A DNA stretch of 64,000 bases from CAVRCA01 sp963719345. Its GTDB lineage: Bacteria; Pseudomonadota; Alphaproteobacteria; Acetobacterales; Acetobacteraceae. The DNA is taken from positions 372,001-436,000 of the forward strand of contig CAVRCA010000003.1 of assembly GCA_963719345.1 (NCBI GenBank), in the 5' to 3' direction. Positions 1-7,403 of this stretch are shown piece by piece (the first letter of the stretch is position 1; the number at the start of each line of letters is the position of its first letter). The notes beneath the pieces are model-generated. The model was not told where the DNA came from, did no database searches, and was given only the letters and a program-made list of their open reading frames with translations. A program made the translations under genes and the position numbers.

Positions 1-23
1 CCGCTGCGGGCACGACGGCGGGC

Positions 24-449
24 TTAGCTGGAACGCGTTGGGACGCTTGATCGGCGGCGGGCGCGAGACGCGTTCAGCGTCACGGCCGCGCGGACGAGCT
101 TCTTCAATGCCTCTTCGTCGATCTTCTCGCCCTCGTGAAGGTCGATGGCACGCCTGACGTTGCCATCGAGGCTGGAATTGAAGAGGCCCGATGGGTCGTC
201 AAGCGCGGCCCCTTTGGCAAAAGTCATCTTTACGACGTGTTTGTAGGTCTCGCCGGTGCAGATCAGTCCGTCGTGGGACCACACCGGGACCCCTCTCCAT
301 TTCCACCCCTCGACCACCTCGGGATCGGCTTGCTTGATCAAGGCACGGACCTGGGAAAGCATCTTGCCCCGCCAGTCGCCCAGCTCACTGATCTTTTCGT
401 CTATCATCTGAGCTGGAGATTTTCCTTCCTGCGACCCGCTTTCGCTCAT
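24..449 (-). CDS. DUF1801 domain protein
   Basis: A 141-residue protein with the DUF1801 (YdhG-like) fold signature: an N-terminal helix ending in a LGDWRGKML segment, then the VVEGWKWRGVPVWSHDGLICTGE core and a C-terminal acidic stretch. Members are small cytosolic proteins of uncertain role; some are annotated as iron-chaperone-like. I chose the ATG at 449 because an AGAGAG Shine-Dalgarno-like stretch lies just upstream and homology begins soon after it; reading further upstream adds a residue stretch with no family character. It is divergent from the dehydrogenase at 633. No specific function can be claimed. Confidence 0.8.
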   Translation of the reverse strand: MSESGSQEGKSPAQMIDEKISELGDWRGKMLSQVRALIKQADPEVVEGWKWRGVPVWSHDGLICTGETYKHVVKMTFAKGAALDDPSGLFNSSLDGNVRRAIDLHEGEKIDEEALKKLVRAAVTLNASRARRRSSVPTRSS

Positions 450-632
450 GACCTCTCTTTCTTCGCTCCTTTGTTTCTTGTCCGCCGGTGCCAATAGCTG
501 CTCCAGGGCCGCGCGCGCTAGATCGCATCTACCAAGCCCGATATCCGGCCGAATGCTCAAGTCGAGAAGGGCCGGCCCTGGCTGAGTTCCTGGCAAGTGC
601 TACGCTCCCGCCAGAAGGCGGGGGAAAAGGGC

Positions 633-1445
633 ATGTCTGGATCGTCGAGGCCGTGGCTGACATTCGAGGGCCGTGTCTGCGTCGTCACCGGCGCAGGCAG
701 CGGCATCGGGCGCGCCGTCGCTCGCGGGATGGCGGAGACAGGAGCAGCGCTGGTGCTGCTCGACAAGAACGAGGCAAATTGCCAAGCGACTGCCGAGACG
801 CTGCGGGATACCGGGGCAAAGACACTGGCGCTTGGCTGCGACATCGCCGATCCGGCGAGTGTCGCCGCAGCGGAGCAAGCCTCGCGCGCAATCGGGCCGG
901 CCGACGTGCTGGTGAACAACGCGGGCATCCTTCGTCCCGGCGCGCTCGCGACCCTGCCGATCGAGGAGTGGAACCTTCTCCTCTCCGTGAACCTGACCGG
1001 CTATCTGCTGTGCGCGCAGGCATGGGGAAAAGCCATGATCGAGCGCGGCAGGGGCGCCATCGTCCACACCGCCTCGATTGCCGGGAGCAACGCGCAGGCG
1101 TTTTCCGGCGCCTACAGCGTCAGCAAGGCCGGCGTGCTGATGCTCTCGCGCCAACTGGCGGTCGAGTGGGGACCACATGGCGTGCGCAGCAACGTGCTCA
1201 GCCCCGGCCTCGTGCGCACGCCGATGAGCGAGAGTTTCTACCAGACGCCCGGTGTCGCCGAGCGCCGCGCCGCCGCGATCCCGCTCGGGCGCGTCGCGAC
1301 GCCGGAGGACATGGCGGAAGTCGTGATGTTCCTCGCGTCCGACCGGGCCGCCTATGTCAACGGGCAGGAGATCATCGTCGACGGCGGCTTCGAGCACATG
1401 CTGATGAGCCTCGTCCCTCGTCCCGGCTTCGAGCGCGGCAACTGA
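633..1445 (+). CDS. SDR-family oxidoreductase
   Basis: Short-chain dehydrogenase/reductase of 270 residues, the classical length. A Rossmann cofactor motif TGAGSGIGRA lies near residues 17-26, the structural NNAG near residue 93, and the catalytic Tyr/Lys motif YSVSK near residue 165. The C-terminal DGGF ending is typical. It oxidises or reduces a hydroxyl/carbonyl group with NAD(P); the substrate cannot be told from sequence. The ATG at 633 follows a purine-rich GGGGGAAAAGGG stretch; an upstream in-frame ATG at 597 would add 12 residues without family similarity. It stands alone between a divergent DUF1801 gene and a convergent small ORF. Confidence 0.9.
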   Translation: MSGSSRPWLTFEGRVCVVTGAGSGIGRAVARGMAETGAALVLLDKNEANCQATAETLRDTGAKTLALGCDIADPASVAAAEQASRAIGPADVLVNNAGILRPGALATLPIEEWNLLLSVNLTGYLLCAQAWGKAMIERGRGAIVHTASIAGSNAQAFSGAYSVSKAGVLMLSRQLAVEWGPHGVRSNVLSPGLVRTPMSESFYQTPGVAERRAAAIPLGRVATPEDMAEVVMFLASDRAAYVNGQEIIVDGGFEHMLMSLVPRPGFERGN

Positions 1446-1482
1446 GCATCGCAGGGCGGATGCAGTCCGCCCCCGTGTGGTG

Positions 1483-1665
1483 CTACGCCGTGGCCGCCAG
1501 TTCGATTGACGAGATGCCGTCACTCCACAGGCGCTGGATAGCCGGCCAGAGGGGCGGCAGGATGCGGGGATCGATCGCGGCGACAGCACTCGGCATCGCC
1601 GGCTCATCATCGACGATCGCGTCGGCGAACAGGTCGGCTGGCCAGTCGAGATCTGCAACGGGCAT
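1483..1665 (-). CDS. small 60-aa protein with strong ribosome binding site
   Basis: A 60-residue acidic, Ala/Pro-rich ORF that begins MPVADLDWPADLF and ends SIELAATA. I recognise no family. It is kept because a near-perfect AAGGAGG lies six bases before the ATG at 1665, an unusually strong signal for this window, where most starts have weak sites. No signal peptide, membrane segment or cysteine motif is visible. It lies in the gap between the SDR dehydrogenase (convergent) and the squalene-synthase-like gene (same strand, upstream). It could be a small partner protein or a peptide precursor; no function is claimed. Confidence 0.5.
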   Translation of the reverse strand: MPVADLDWPADLFADAIVDDEPAMPSAVAAIDPRILPPLWPAIQRLWSDGISSIELAATA

Positions 1666-1782
1666 GGAAACCTCCTTGGTTGGCGGAGGCCACCGTGCGC
1701 GGCACTTGTGGCGCGATGATGTGACGCTGGTCACTGTTCCGCCACGGAGTGTAACTGGCATGTGACGTGTGCGGCAGAGCGG

Positions 1783-2652
1783 CTACACCCGCTCGCGCAG
1801 GCCCGCCAGGATCACCGCCAGTCGGTCGCCGAGGCCGCGCGGCCTTGGGTCTTGCATCAGCCGCGCGAGGTCGCGACGCGCCAGGACGACCGGCAGGGCA
1901 GCGGCGACCGCCTGACGCGGCACGCACAGGCGGCGCGTTTCGGCGATCCAAGCCCGGATGTCGAGCGACAGGCGGATGAGGACCGGGCCAATCGCGGGGT
2001 CGGCCGGGGCGGAGACGACCGCCTCCGGTGAGAGGCCGTGCTCGGCGAGCACATCCGCCGGCAGCAGGCAGCGGCCCCGGGAGGCCAGCAGACGCACGCT
2101 GCGCAACTGGCCGGCCGCCATGTACGCCGCCCCGGTCGGGCGTAGCCGCTCGGGCTCGGGGGCGCCGAGCAGGCGGCCGGCCGCGACGGAAAGACCTCCC
2201 CCGGCGCCGAGCAGGTAGGCGCGCCACGCCGAAGGTCCGGCAGCGCCGGGTCCGCCTCGGCCTCGCGCGCCTCGATGATCGCCAACAGGTCCGCCGGGTC
2301 GAGCTGCCCGGCATCGATCGCTGTCGCCGAGCGGCCCGGCCACCTCGTGCCGCCGCCGGCTTCCCTCCACCACCTCGCGCCACCATTGCAGGCGGATCAG
2401 CGCCAGCGTCGGTTCCGAGGCAACCTCGCGCGCCCGCGCCAGTTCATGATTGAAGGCGTACAGCGCAAGCAGCGCCGGTCGTCGGTCGGCCGGGGCGAAC
2501 AGAGCGGTGAGGAACCGGTCAGGATCATGGCGGCGGACGAAGCCGGAGAGCGTATCGAGCACTCGGGCGAGGTGGCCCGCCGGCGCGGTCCGTGCAACAG
2601 TGGCCGACACCGCAACGAGGCAGGACTTGCGCGAAGGCCGCTCCGCCGACAC
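1783..2652 (-). CDS. squalene/phytoene synthase-like protein (NDUFAF6-type)
   Basis: About 289 residues of the trans-isoprenyl-diphosphate synthase head-to-head family. The N-terminal half shows LLALYAFNHELARAREV and the RLQWWREVVEG signature, and the second half AAYMAAGQLRSVRLL. The first aspartate-rich motif (DxxxD) expected of catalytic members is replaced by NHELAR, as in the non-catalytic NDUFAF6-like assembly factors, so enzyme activity is doubtful. Between about 2230 and 2330 the frame is scrambled: the family-like reading (AIDAGQLDPADLLAIIEARE) sits in another frame, bracketed by a +1 change near 2328 and a compensating -1 near 2233, so the ORF stays open. The GTG start at 2652 is weak; a GTG at 2610 is an alternative. 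Divergent from sodB. Confidence 0.75.
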   Translation of the reverse strand: MSAERPSRKSCLVAVSATVARTAPAGHLARVLDTLSGFVRRHDPDRFLTALFAPADRRPALLALYAFNHELARAREVASEPTLALIRLQWWREVVEGSRRRHEVAGPLGDSDRCRAARPGGPVGDHRGARGRGGPGAAGPSAWRAYLLGAGGGLSVAAGRLLGAPEPERLRPTGAAYMAAGQLRSVRLLASRGRCLLPADVLAEHGLSPEAVVSAPADPAIGPVLIRLSLDIRAWIAETRRLCVPRQAVAAALPVVLARRDLARLMQDPRPRGLGDRLAVILAGLRERV

Positions 2653-2705
2653 CGTTGCGCGCCCGGCGTCTTGGCTCTCCCTTGCAACCGAACGGAGAAC
2701 GCTTC

Positions 2706-3314
2706 ATGGCTTTCGAACTTCCCCCGCTCCCCTACTCGAAATCCGCGCTGGCCGAGAAAGGCATGTGCGAGGAGACGCTGGAGCTGCACCACGACAAGCA
2801 CCACCAGGCCTACGTCACGGCGCTGAACGGGTTCGTCGAGAAGGACGCCCAGCTCCAGGGCAAATCGCTCGAGGAGATCATCAAGCTTTCGCACGGCAAG
2901 GAAAACATGGCCCCGGTGTTCAACAACGCCGGGCAGCACTGGAACCACATCCTGTTCTGGCAGGCGATGTCGCCGAGCGGCGGCGGCATCCCGGGATCGC
3001 TCGAGAAGAAGATTTCCGAGGATTTCGGCGGCGTGCAGCAGTTCAAGGACGCGTTCAAGGCGGCGGGCGTCGGCCAGTTCGGCTCCGGCTGGGCGTGGCT
3101 CGTGCTCGCCAGCGACGGCAAGCTGAAGATCACGAAAAGCCCGAACGGCTCCAATCCGCTGGCGACCGGCGAGGGCAAGGCCCTGCTCGGCGTCGACGTC
3201 TGGGAGCACAGCTACTATCTCGACTTCCGCAACCGCCGGCCGGACTATTTGCAGAACTGGATCGACAAGATCGCCAACTACGAGTTCGCCGAGGCACAGC
3301 TCAAGGCGGCCTGA
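2706..3314 (+). CDS. sodB: superoxide dismutase [Fe]
   Basis: Cytosolic superoxide dismutase of 202 residues, normal family length. Metal ligands are all present: His in LELHHDKHH (near residue 27), His in the QHWNH motif (near 75-80), and Asp and His in DVWEHSYY near 160. The Gln in NNAGQHWNH is the arrangement of iron-type enzymes; Mn-type enzymes carry the Gln later, so Fe or cambialistic use is inferred. The ATG at 2706 is preceded by GGAG about ten bases upstream and starts the conserved MAFELPPLPY. The gene ends before a palindromic repeat that separates it from convergent yajC and may terminate both transcripts. Confidence 0.95.
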   Translation: MAFELPPLPYSKSALAEKGMCEETLELHHDKHHQAYVTALNGFVEKDAQLQGKSLEEIIKLSHGKENMAPVFNNAGQHWNHILFWQAMSPSGGGIPGSLEKKISEDFGGVQQFKDAFKAAGVGQFGSGWAWLVLASDGKLKITKSPNGSNPLATGEGKALLGVDVWEHSYYLDFRNRRPDYLQNWIDKIANYEFAEAQLKAA

Positions 3315-3340
3315 TTTCAACTCGCGCCGTGATCCACACT

Positions 3341-3424
3341 GTCATTGCCGGGCTTGACCCGGCAATCCATGCCGCCAACTCCGCGAACCGTGGGATGGAT
3401 GCCCGGACCAAGTCCGGGCATGAC
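3341..3424. repeat. composite palindromic repeat, copy 1
   Basis: Two stem-loops inside an outer inverted repeat. The left arm (3341-3370) holds TTGCCGGG-CTTGA-CCCGGCAA, and the right arm (3395-3424) holds GCCCGGAC-CA-AGTCCGGGC. The outer ends GTCAT and ATGAC, and the inner ATCCAT and ATGGAT, are complementary. It fills the gap between the convergent ends of sodB and yajC, where it could act as a bidirectional terminator. Related copies lie at 26521 and 39006. Confidence 0.9.
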
Positions 3425-3476
3425 GGCGCGACGTGGGGTCGGGAGCGGCCGGGCTGGCTAACCTGCCCCTGTCTGC

Positions 3477-3818
3477 CTAGGACGCCCTTTCCTTCACCGG
3501 CTTGACGTCGTTGGCGACCGCGGGGCGCAAGACGCTCGTGATGGTGTCGCGCATGACTGTGACGCGGAGGTTGGGCGCGATCTCGACCTCGACCTCGTTC
3601 GACGGCTTGCCGTCCCGGTCGGGCGGCACCCGTTGCACGGTGCCGAGGATGCCGCCTCCCGTCACCACCCGGTCGCCGCGCTTCAGCGCCGAGAGCATCG
3701 TCTTCATTTCCCGCTGGCGCTGCTGCTGGGGACGGATCAGCAGGAAGTAGAACACCCCGAAGATCAGCAGCAGCGGCAGGAACTGCGTGGCGCTGCCGAG
3801 CATGTTGGTCAGGTCCAT
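3477..3818 (-). CDS. yajC: preprotein translocase subunit YajC
   Basis: Small inner-membrane partner of SecDF in the Sec translocase, 113 residues. One membrane segment (FLPLLLIFGVFYFLLI, about residues 9-25) is followed by the family signature RPQQQRQREMKTMLSALKRGDRV and a cytosolic beta-rich domain with VTGGGILGTV. The ATG at 3818 gives the usual short periplasmic N-terminus; an in-frame ATG nine codons upstream adds nothing family-like. secD and secF are not in the window, though they commonly follow yajC; here the next downstream element is the palindromic repeat. Divergent from the DUF815 ATPase gene, a neighbour pair common in alphaproteobacteria. Confidence 0.95.
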   Translation of the reverse strand: MDLTNMLGSATQFLPLLLIFGVFYFLLIRPQQQRQREMKTMLSALKRGDRVVTGGGILGTVQRVPPDRDGKPSNEVEVEIAPNLRVTVMRDTITSVLRPAVANDVKPVKERAS

Positions 3819-3926
3819 CGTCGCGATCCTTTTCGCCAGACACACGAGGGACCGCGGGTGTCAGGTTGCGGGGAAGTGGACGGGACCATACTTTCCGCCC
3901 CCCTCACGTCAAGCGCGGCGCTCGCC

Positions 3927-4784
3927 ATGGACCAGTCCCTGCACGTACTCCTCTCGCGCATCGCCGATGCGCTCGACCGCTTGGCGCCGCCGCCCGCCCC
4001 CACGCTCGACCTCGAGGCGGCGGACGCCTTCGTCTGGCATCCCGGATCAGGCCGTCTCGCCGCGGTCGAGCGCATCTCCCGCGTGCCGATCGGGCTGCTG
4101 CGAGGGGTCGAGCGGCAGAAGGCGATCCTGCTCGACAACACCCTCCGGTTCGCGCGCGGGCTGCCGGCCAACAACGCGATGCTGTGGGGCGCGCGCGGCA
4201 TGGGCAAATCCTCACTGGTCAAGGCGGCGCACGCCGTGGTGCAGGAACAGCTCCCCGGCAGCCTGGCGCTGGTCGAGATCCACCGCGAGGACATCAACAC
4301 GCTGCCGGACCTGCTCAACCTGCTCCGCGAGCAGACGCGCCGGTGCCTGATCCTGTGCGACGACCTCTCCTTCGAACGCGAGGATGCCGACTACAAGGCG
4401 CTGAAATCGGTGCTCGACGGCGGCATCGAGGGGCGGCCGGACAACGTGCTGTTCTACGCCACCTCGAACCGGCGGCATCTGATGCCCCGCGACATGATCG
4501 AGAACGAGCGGTCGACCGCGATCAACCCGTCCGAAGCCACGGAGGAGAAGGTCTCGCTGTCCGATCGGTTCGGCCTGTGGATCGGCTTTCACAACTGCGA
4601 TCAGGAGACCTACTTCGCCATGGTCGACGGCTACGCGCACATGTTGGGGCTGCCGGTCGGCGTCGAAGAGTTGCACGCCCAGGCGGTCGAGTGGTCGGTG
4701 ACGCGCGGCGCCCGCTCGGGCCGGGTGGCCTGGCAATTCACCCAGGACCTCGCCGGACGGCTGGGAGTACGCGGGGAAGGCTGA
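3927..4784 (+). CDS. DUF815 AAA+ ATPase
   Basis: A 285-residue P-loop ATPase of the DUF815 family. An N-terminal helical part is followed by the conserved VERQKAILLDNT segment, a Walker A GARGMGKSS near residue 88, a Walker B CLILCDDLSF near residue 140, and a sensor region YATSNRRHLMPRD near 185. The family is widespread in proteobacteria and its role is not established. The ATG at 3927 is followed directly by conserved sequence. The gene is divergent from yajC and ends two bases before the convergent stop of the patatin-like gene. Confidence 0.9.
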   Translation: MDQSLHVLLSRIADALDRLAPPPAPTLDLEAADAFVWHPGSGRLAAVERISRVPIGLLRGVERQKAILLDNTLRFARGLPANNAMLWGARGMGKSSLVKAAHAVVQEQLPGSLALVEIHREDINTLPDLLNLLREQTRRCLILCDDLSFEREDADYKALKSVLDGGIEGRPDNVLFYATSNRRHLMPRDMIENERSTAINPSEATEEKVSLSDRFGLWIGFHNCDQETYFAMVDGYAHMLGLPVGVEELHAQAVEWSVTRGARSGRVAWQFTQDLAGRLGVRGEG

Positions 4785-4786
4785 GC

Positions 4787-5911
4787 CTACGCCGCCCCCG
4801 CCGTCCGCAGGGTCGACGGTCCGCCTGCCGCCTCCCAGCGCTCTATCAGATCGGCTGCGGCGACATACCCTCGATTGTAGCGCTCCATGATGCTTGCGGG
4901 GTGAAGTCCATCGCTCCGGTCAGGGGAACATGCGAACTTGCGATCACGTGCAGGTTCTTGAAGTAGCGCGTTTTGGCGAGCCGCTTGAACTGCATGTCTT
5001 GCGCGATCGGGTCCCCGGCCATCCGTGCTCGAGCCTGTCAATCATGGTGGCATATTGCCGGAACTGCTCCAGACCGCCGTAATCGTCCCAGAAGCGGTTC
5101 TGGTAAGTAAGCTCCACCATGCGGTTCTTGAGCTGATAGCAGTCCGTCGGCAGTGGCTGAGGACTGCCGGCCGGGAACAGCTCGATGACGACGACCGGCA
5201 CGTCCTCGTCTCTTGCGTCGCTCGAGCAGTCAAGCATCGGCGCCATTGGCGTGTTGTCAAAAATTCCGCCATCCCAATACGAGGACCTTCTCACCGGCGC
5301 CATGGGAAATCCGGGTGGCAACGCTCCACTTGCAACGATATGCTCCGACGTGATGCGCTGATCGTTGATGTTGAGGAACCGCTTTGAGTCGCCCGTCGAC
5401 ACATCCGTTGCGGTGACGGCGAAGCCCATATGCTGCTCGTCGTTGATCAGATCGAAATCGCAGACTTCCTGCAGAGTTCGGTGGAGCGGCTCCATTTGAA
5501 TACAGGGCCGTCCAGCTCGAGAACTCCAAATGTCGGCTCGCCAAGCGAACATGATTGGATGCCCGAAAACCGACGCTCATCTCACCCAGATGGGGAGGGA
5601 GGAAGGGTGAGGTCGCAGATCGTCAACTTCTGCCAAAGTCGCTTGAGCGAGCCGGCGATATCGTTGTCTCTCGCGCCGGCGATCGCTGCCGCGTTGACGG
5701 CGCCGATTGACACGCCGGTTACCGCTACCGGCTGATAATCCTTCTCGCAGAGCCGGGTTACCGCACCCCATTCGTGAGCACCCAGCGCACCGCCGCCTTG
5801 CAGAATCAGGGCGATCGGCTTCTTGCGCTTCGACTTTGCGTTGTGCTTCGGGTTGTTGAACGCCTTATCAGCCTTCAGCAGCTCCTTGTGGTTGCCGGTC
5901 GGCAGCGCATC
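4787..5911 (-). pseudogene. patatin-like phospholipase, frame broken in several places
   Basis: A patatin-family lipid acyl hydrolase split over three frames. The first part carries the oxyanion motif GGGALGA and the nucleophile elbow GVSIG with AVNAAAIAGA; the middle (about 5560-4990) reads HMGFAVTATDV, VASGALPPGFPM and the catalytic Asp motif DGGIFDNTP; the tail (about 4900-4787) reads ERYNRGYVAAADLIERWEA. Breaks lie near 5570-5600, near 5015 and near 4903. All active-site elements survive, so the breaks may be sequence errors rather than decay. No ATG exists in the opening frame: the coding runs in frame straight out of the CoA-transferase end. Its stop is two bases from the convergent DUF815 stop. 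Confidence 0.7.
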
Positions 5912-7316
5912 GGGCCATCGAGGCGGATGAGCGCCAAGCGGAACTGGCGGGAGGTCCCACCGCGAGGGTGTCTCGCTGTACTGCAGCACCGGCCCGAGAT
6001 GGCGGAGCCGGCCGAACGCAGTGTCGCGCTCCTTGATATACTCCGCCAGCACGCCTTCAGGTATCCCGGCGGTGGTCGGGACCGGCTGGAGACCCTGTTC
6101 GAGTATCAGCATGGCAGTACCGGCAGAGAGAGACCTCGACATGGTAGCTGCCGCCCTCCCGTTCTCGCCGGATGAGGGCGGCAAGCGTGCCCAGCGCGGC
6201 CAGGAAACCCGTGATGTAATCGTTCGGGAAGAAACCAAGCTCTATTCTCGGACGTCCGTCGGGCCACGCCTGGACCGTGGCCATGCCGGTTGCCGACTGC
6301 GCCAACTGCTCGAACCCGTGCCAGGAGCTCATCGGTCCCTCGGAACCGTAGCAACTGAATGACACGACGACGATGCCGGGGCGAAGGGCGGACAGTTCCT
6401 GCGGCGAAAAGCCGAGGGCATCCATCCCGCCCGGCCGATAGCTCTGCGAGAACACGTCGGCTTCTTCGACCAGCTTGCGAAGCGTCCGCTTGTCCTCATC
6501 GATGCTGAGATCGAGGAACGCGGAAAGCTTGCCGTGCCCGGTATCGACGTCGAAGGGCGGCAATTGCTCACGCTTCGGACTGGTGATGTGGAGCACCGTC
6601 GCTCCCTGCTCCGCCAGCGTCTTGGCGCAGGTCGGGCCCGCGATCACGTGGGTGAGGTCAAGGACTTTAAGCCCCGACAGCGGGCGGAGCTCAGTCGCGA
6701 TGCCAGTCAGCCGAAGGGGCGGAAACGGAACCCGGTCGCCGTCAGCGATCTTGGTGATCTTGACGGCCGGCTGCCTGGCAAGAGCCTTGCCTTGCTCGTG
6801 CTGCTCCCATTCCTGCTCGGTTCGGACCATCACGGCGCACAGCTTCTGCTTGCCGGCTTCAAGCTCGAGCGCCTCGGCGTTCCGATGTGCAATGGCCTCG
6901 CTGATGCGTTCCCGATCGTTCGGCCTGTCCAACATGAGCAGCAAAGAATCCCGCAACCCAGGATAGCCGCCGTTGATCATAACGAATTTCTTGTCTTGAG
7001 TCGGGTAGATGTCGACGGTGGGATAGCTGGGCTCAGTCTGTTTTATGGTGTATTTGTCCCATACTTGCTCCTGATGCACACTCTGCAGCGAAAGCGCGGC
7101 TCCTTCCATGCTGAGCTTCGCCGTCTGAGGCCGTCCGGTCCGCCGCCGCCATATCTCGCACACCATCGCTGCCTGGGCTCCGAGCGCCGCGGCAGCGACT
7201 TCCGCTGCGCGCAGCGGCGTCTGCAGCAATGGTTTCCCGTCTTCAAGAGTGACAGTCGAGGCGTCGACACCAGGACAGGTCTCGGCAACCATCTTGTGCA
7301 GCAACGCGCGATCCAT
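5912..7316 (-). CDS. family III CoA-transferase (CaiB/BaiF type), one frame break
   Basis: A class III CoA-transferase of about 468 residues, moving CoA between acyl acids. The domain order is unusual: the segment PTVDIYPTQDKKFVMINGG, normally in the C-terminal half, comes first, and the normal N-terminal signature KVLDLTHVIAGPTCAKTLAE starts near residue 230. This looks like a permuted or partly duplicated arrangement seen in some alphaproteobacterial members. A +1 break at 6119 separates SLCR from MLILEQGLQPV; after it the family-typical ending WDLPPVPLGAHPPRWP is reached. No stop follows: the frame continues into the patatin gene. The ATG at 7316 has GGGAGG upstream. The substrate is unknown. 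Confidence 0.8.
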
Positions 7317-7403
7317 TTCGCCTCCCCAGGCTGGCGCCTTTGCCCTTCTCCGGGCAAGCGACTACAATGGGATGATAATAAGTAGATTTGGTCCGAGATC
7401 GCA

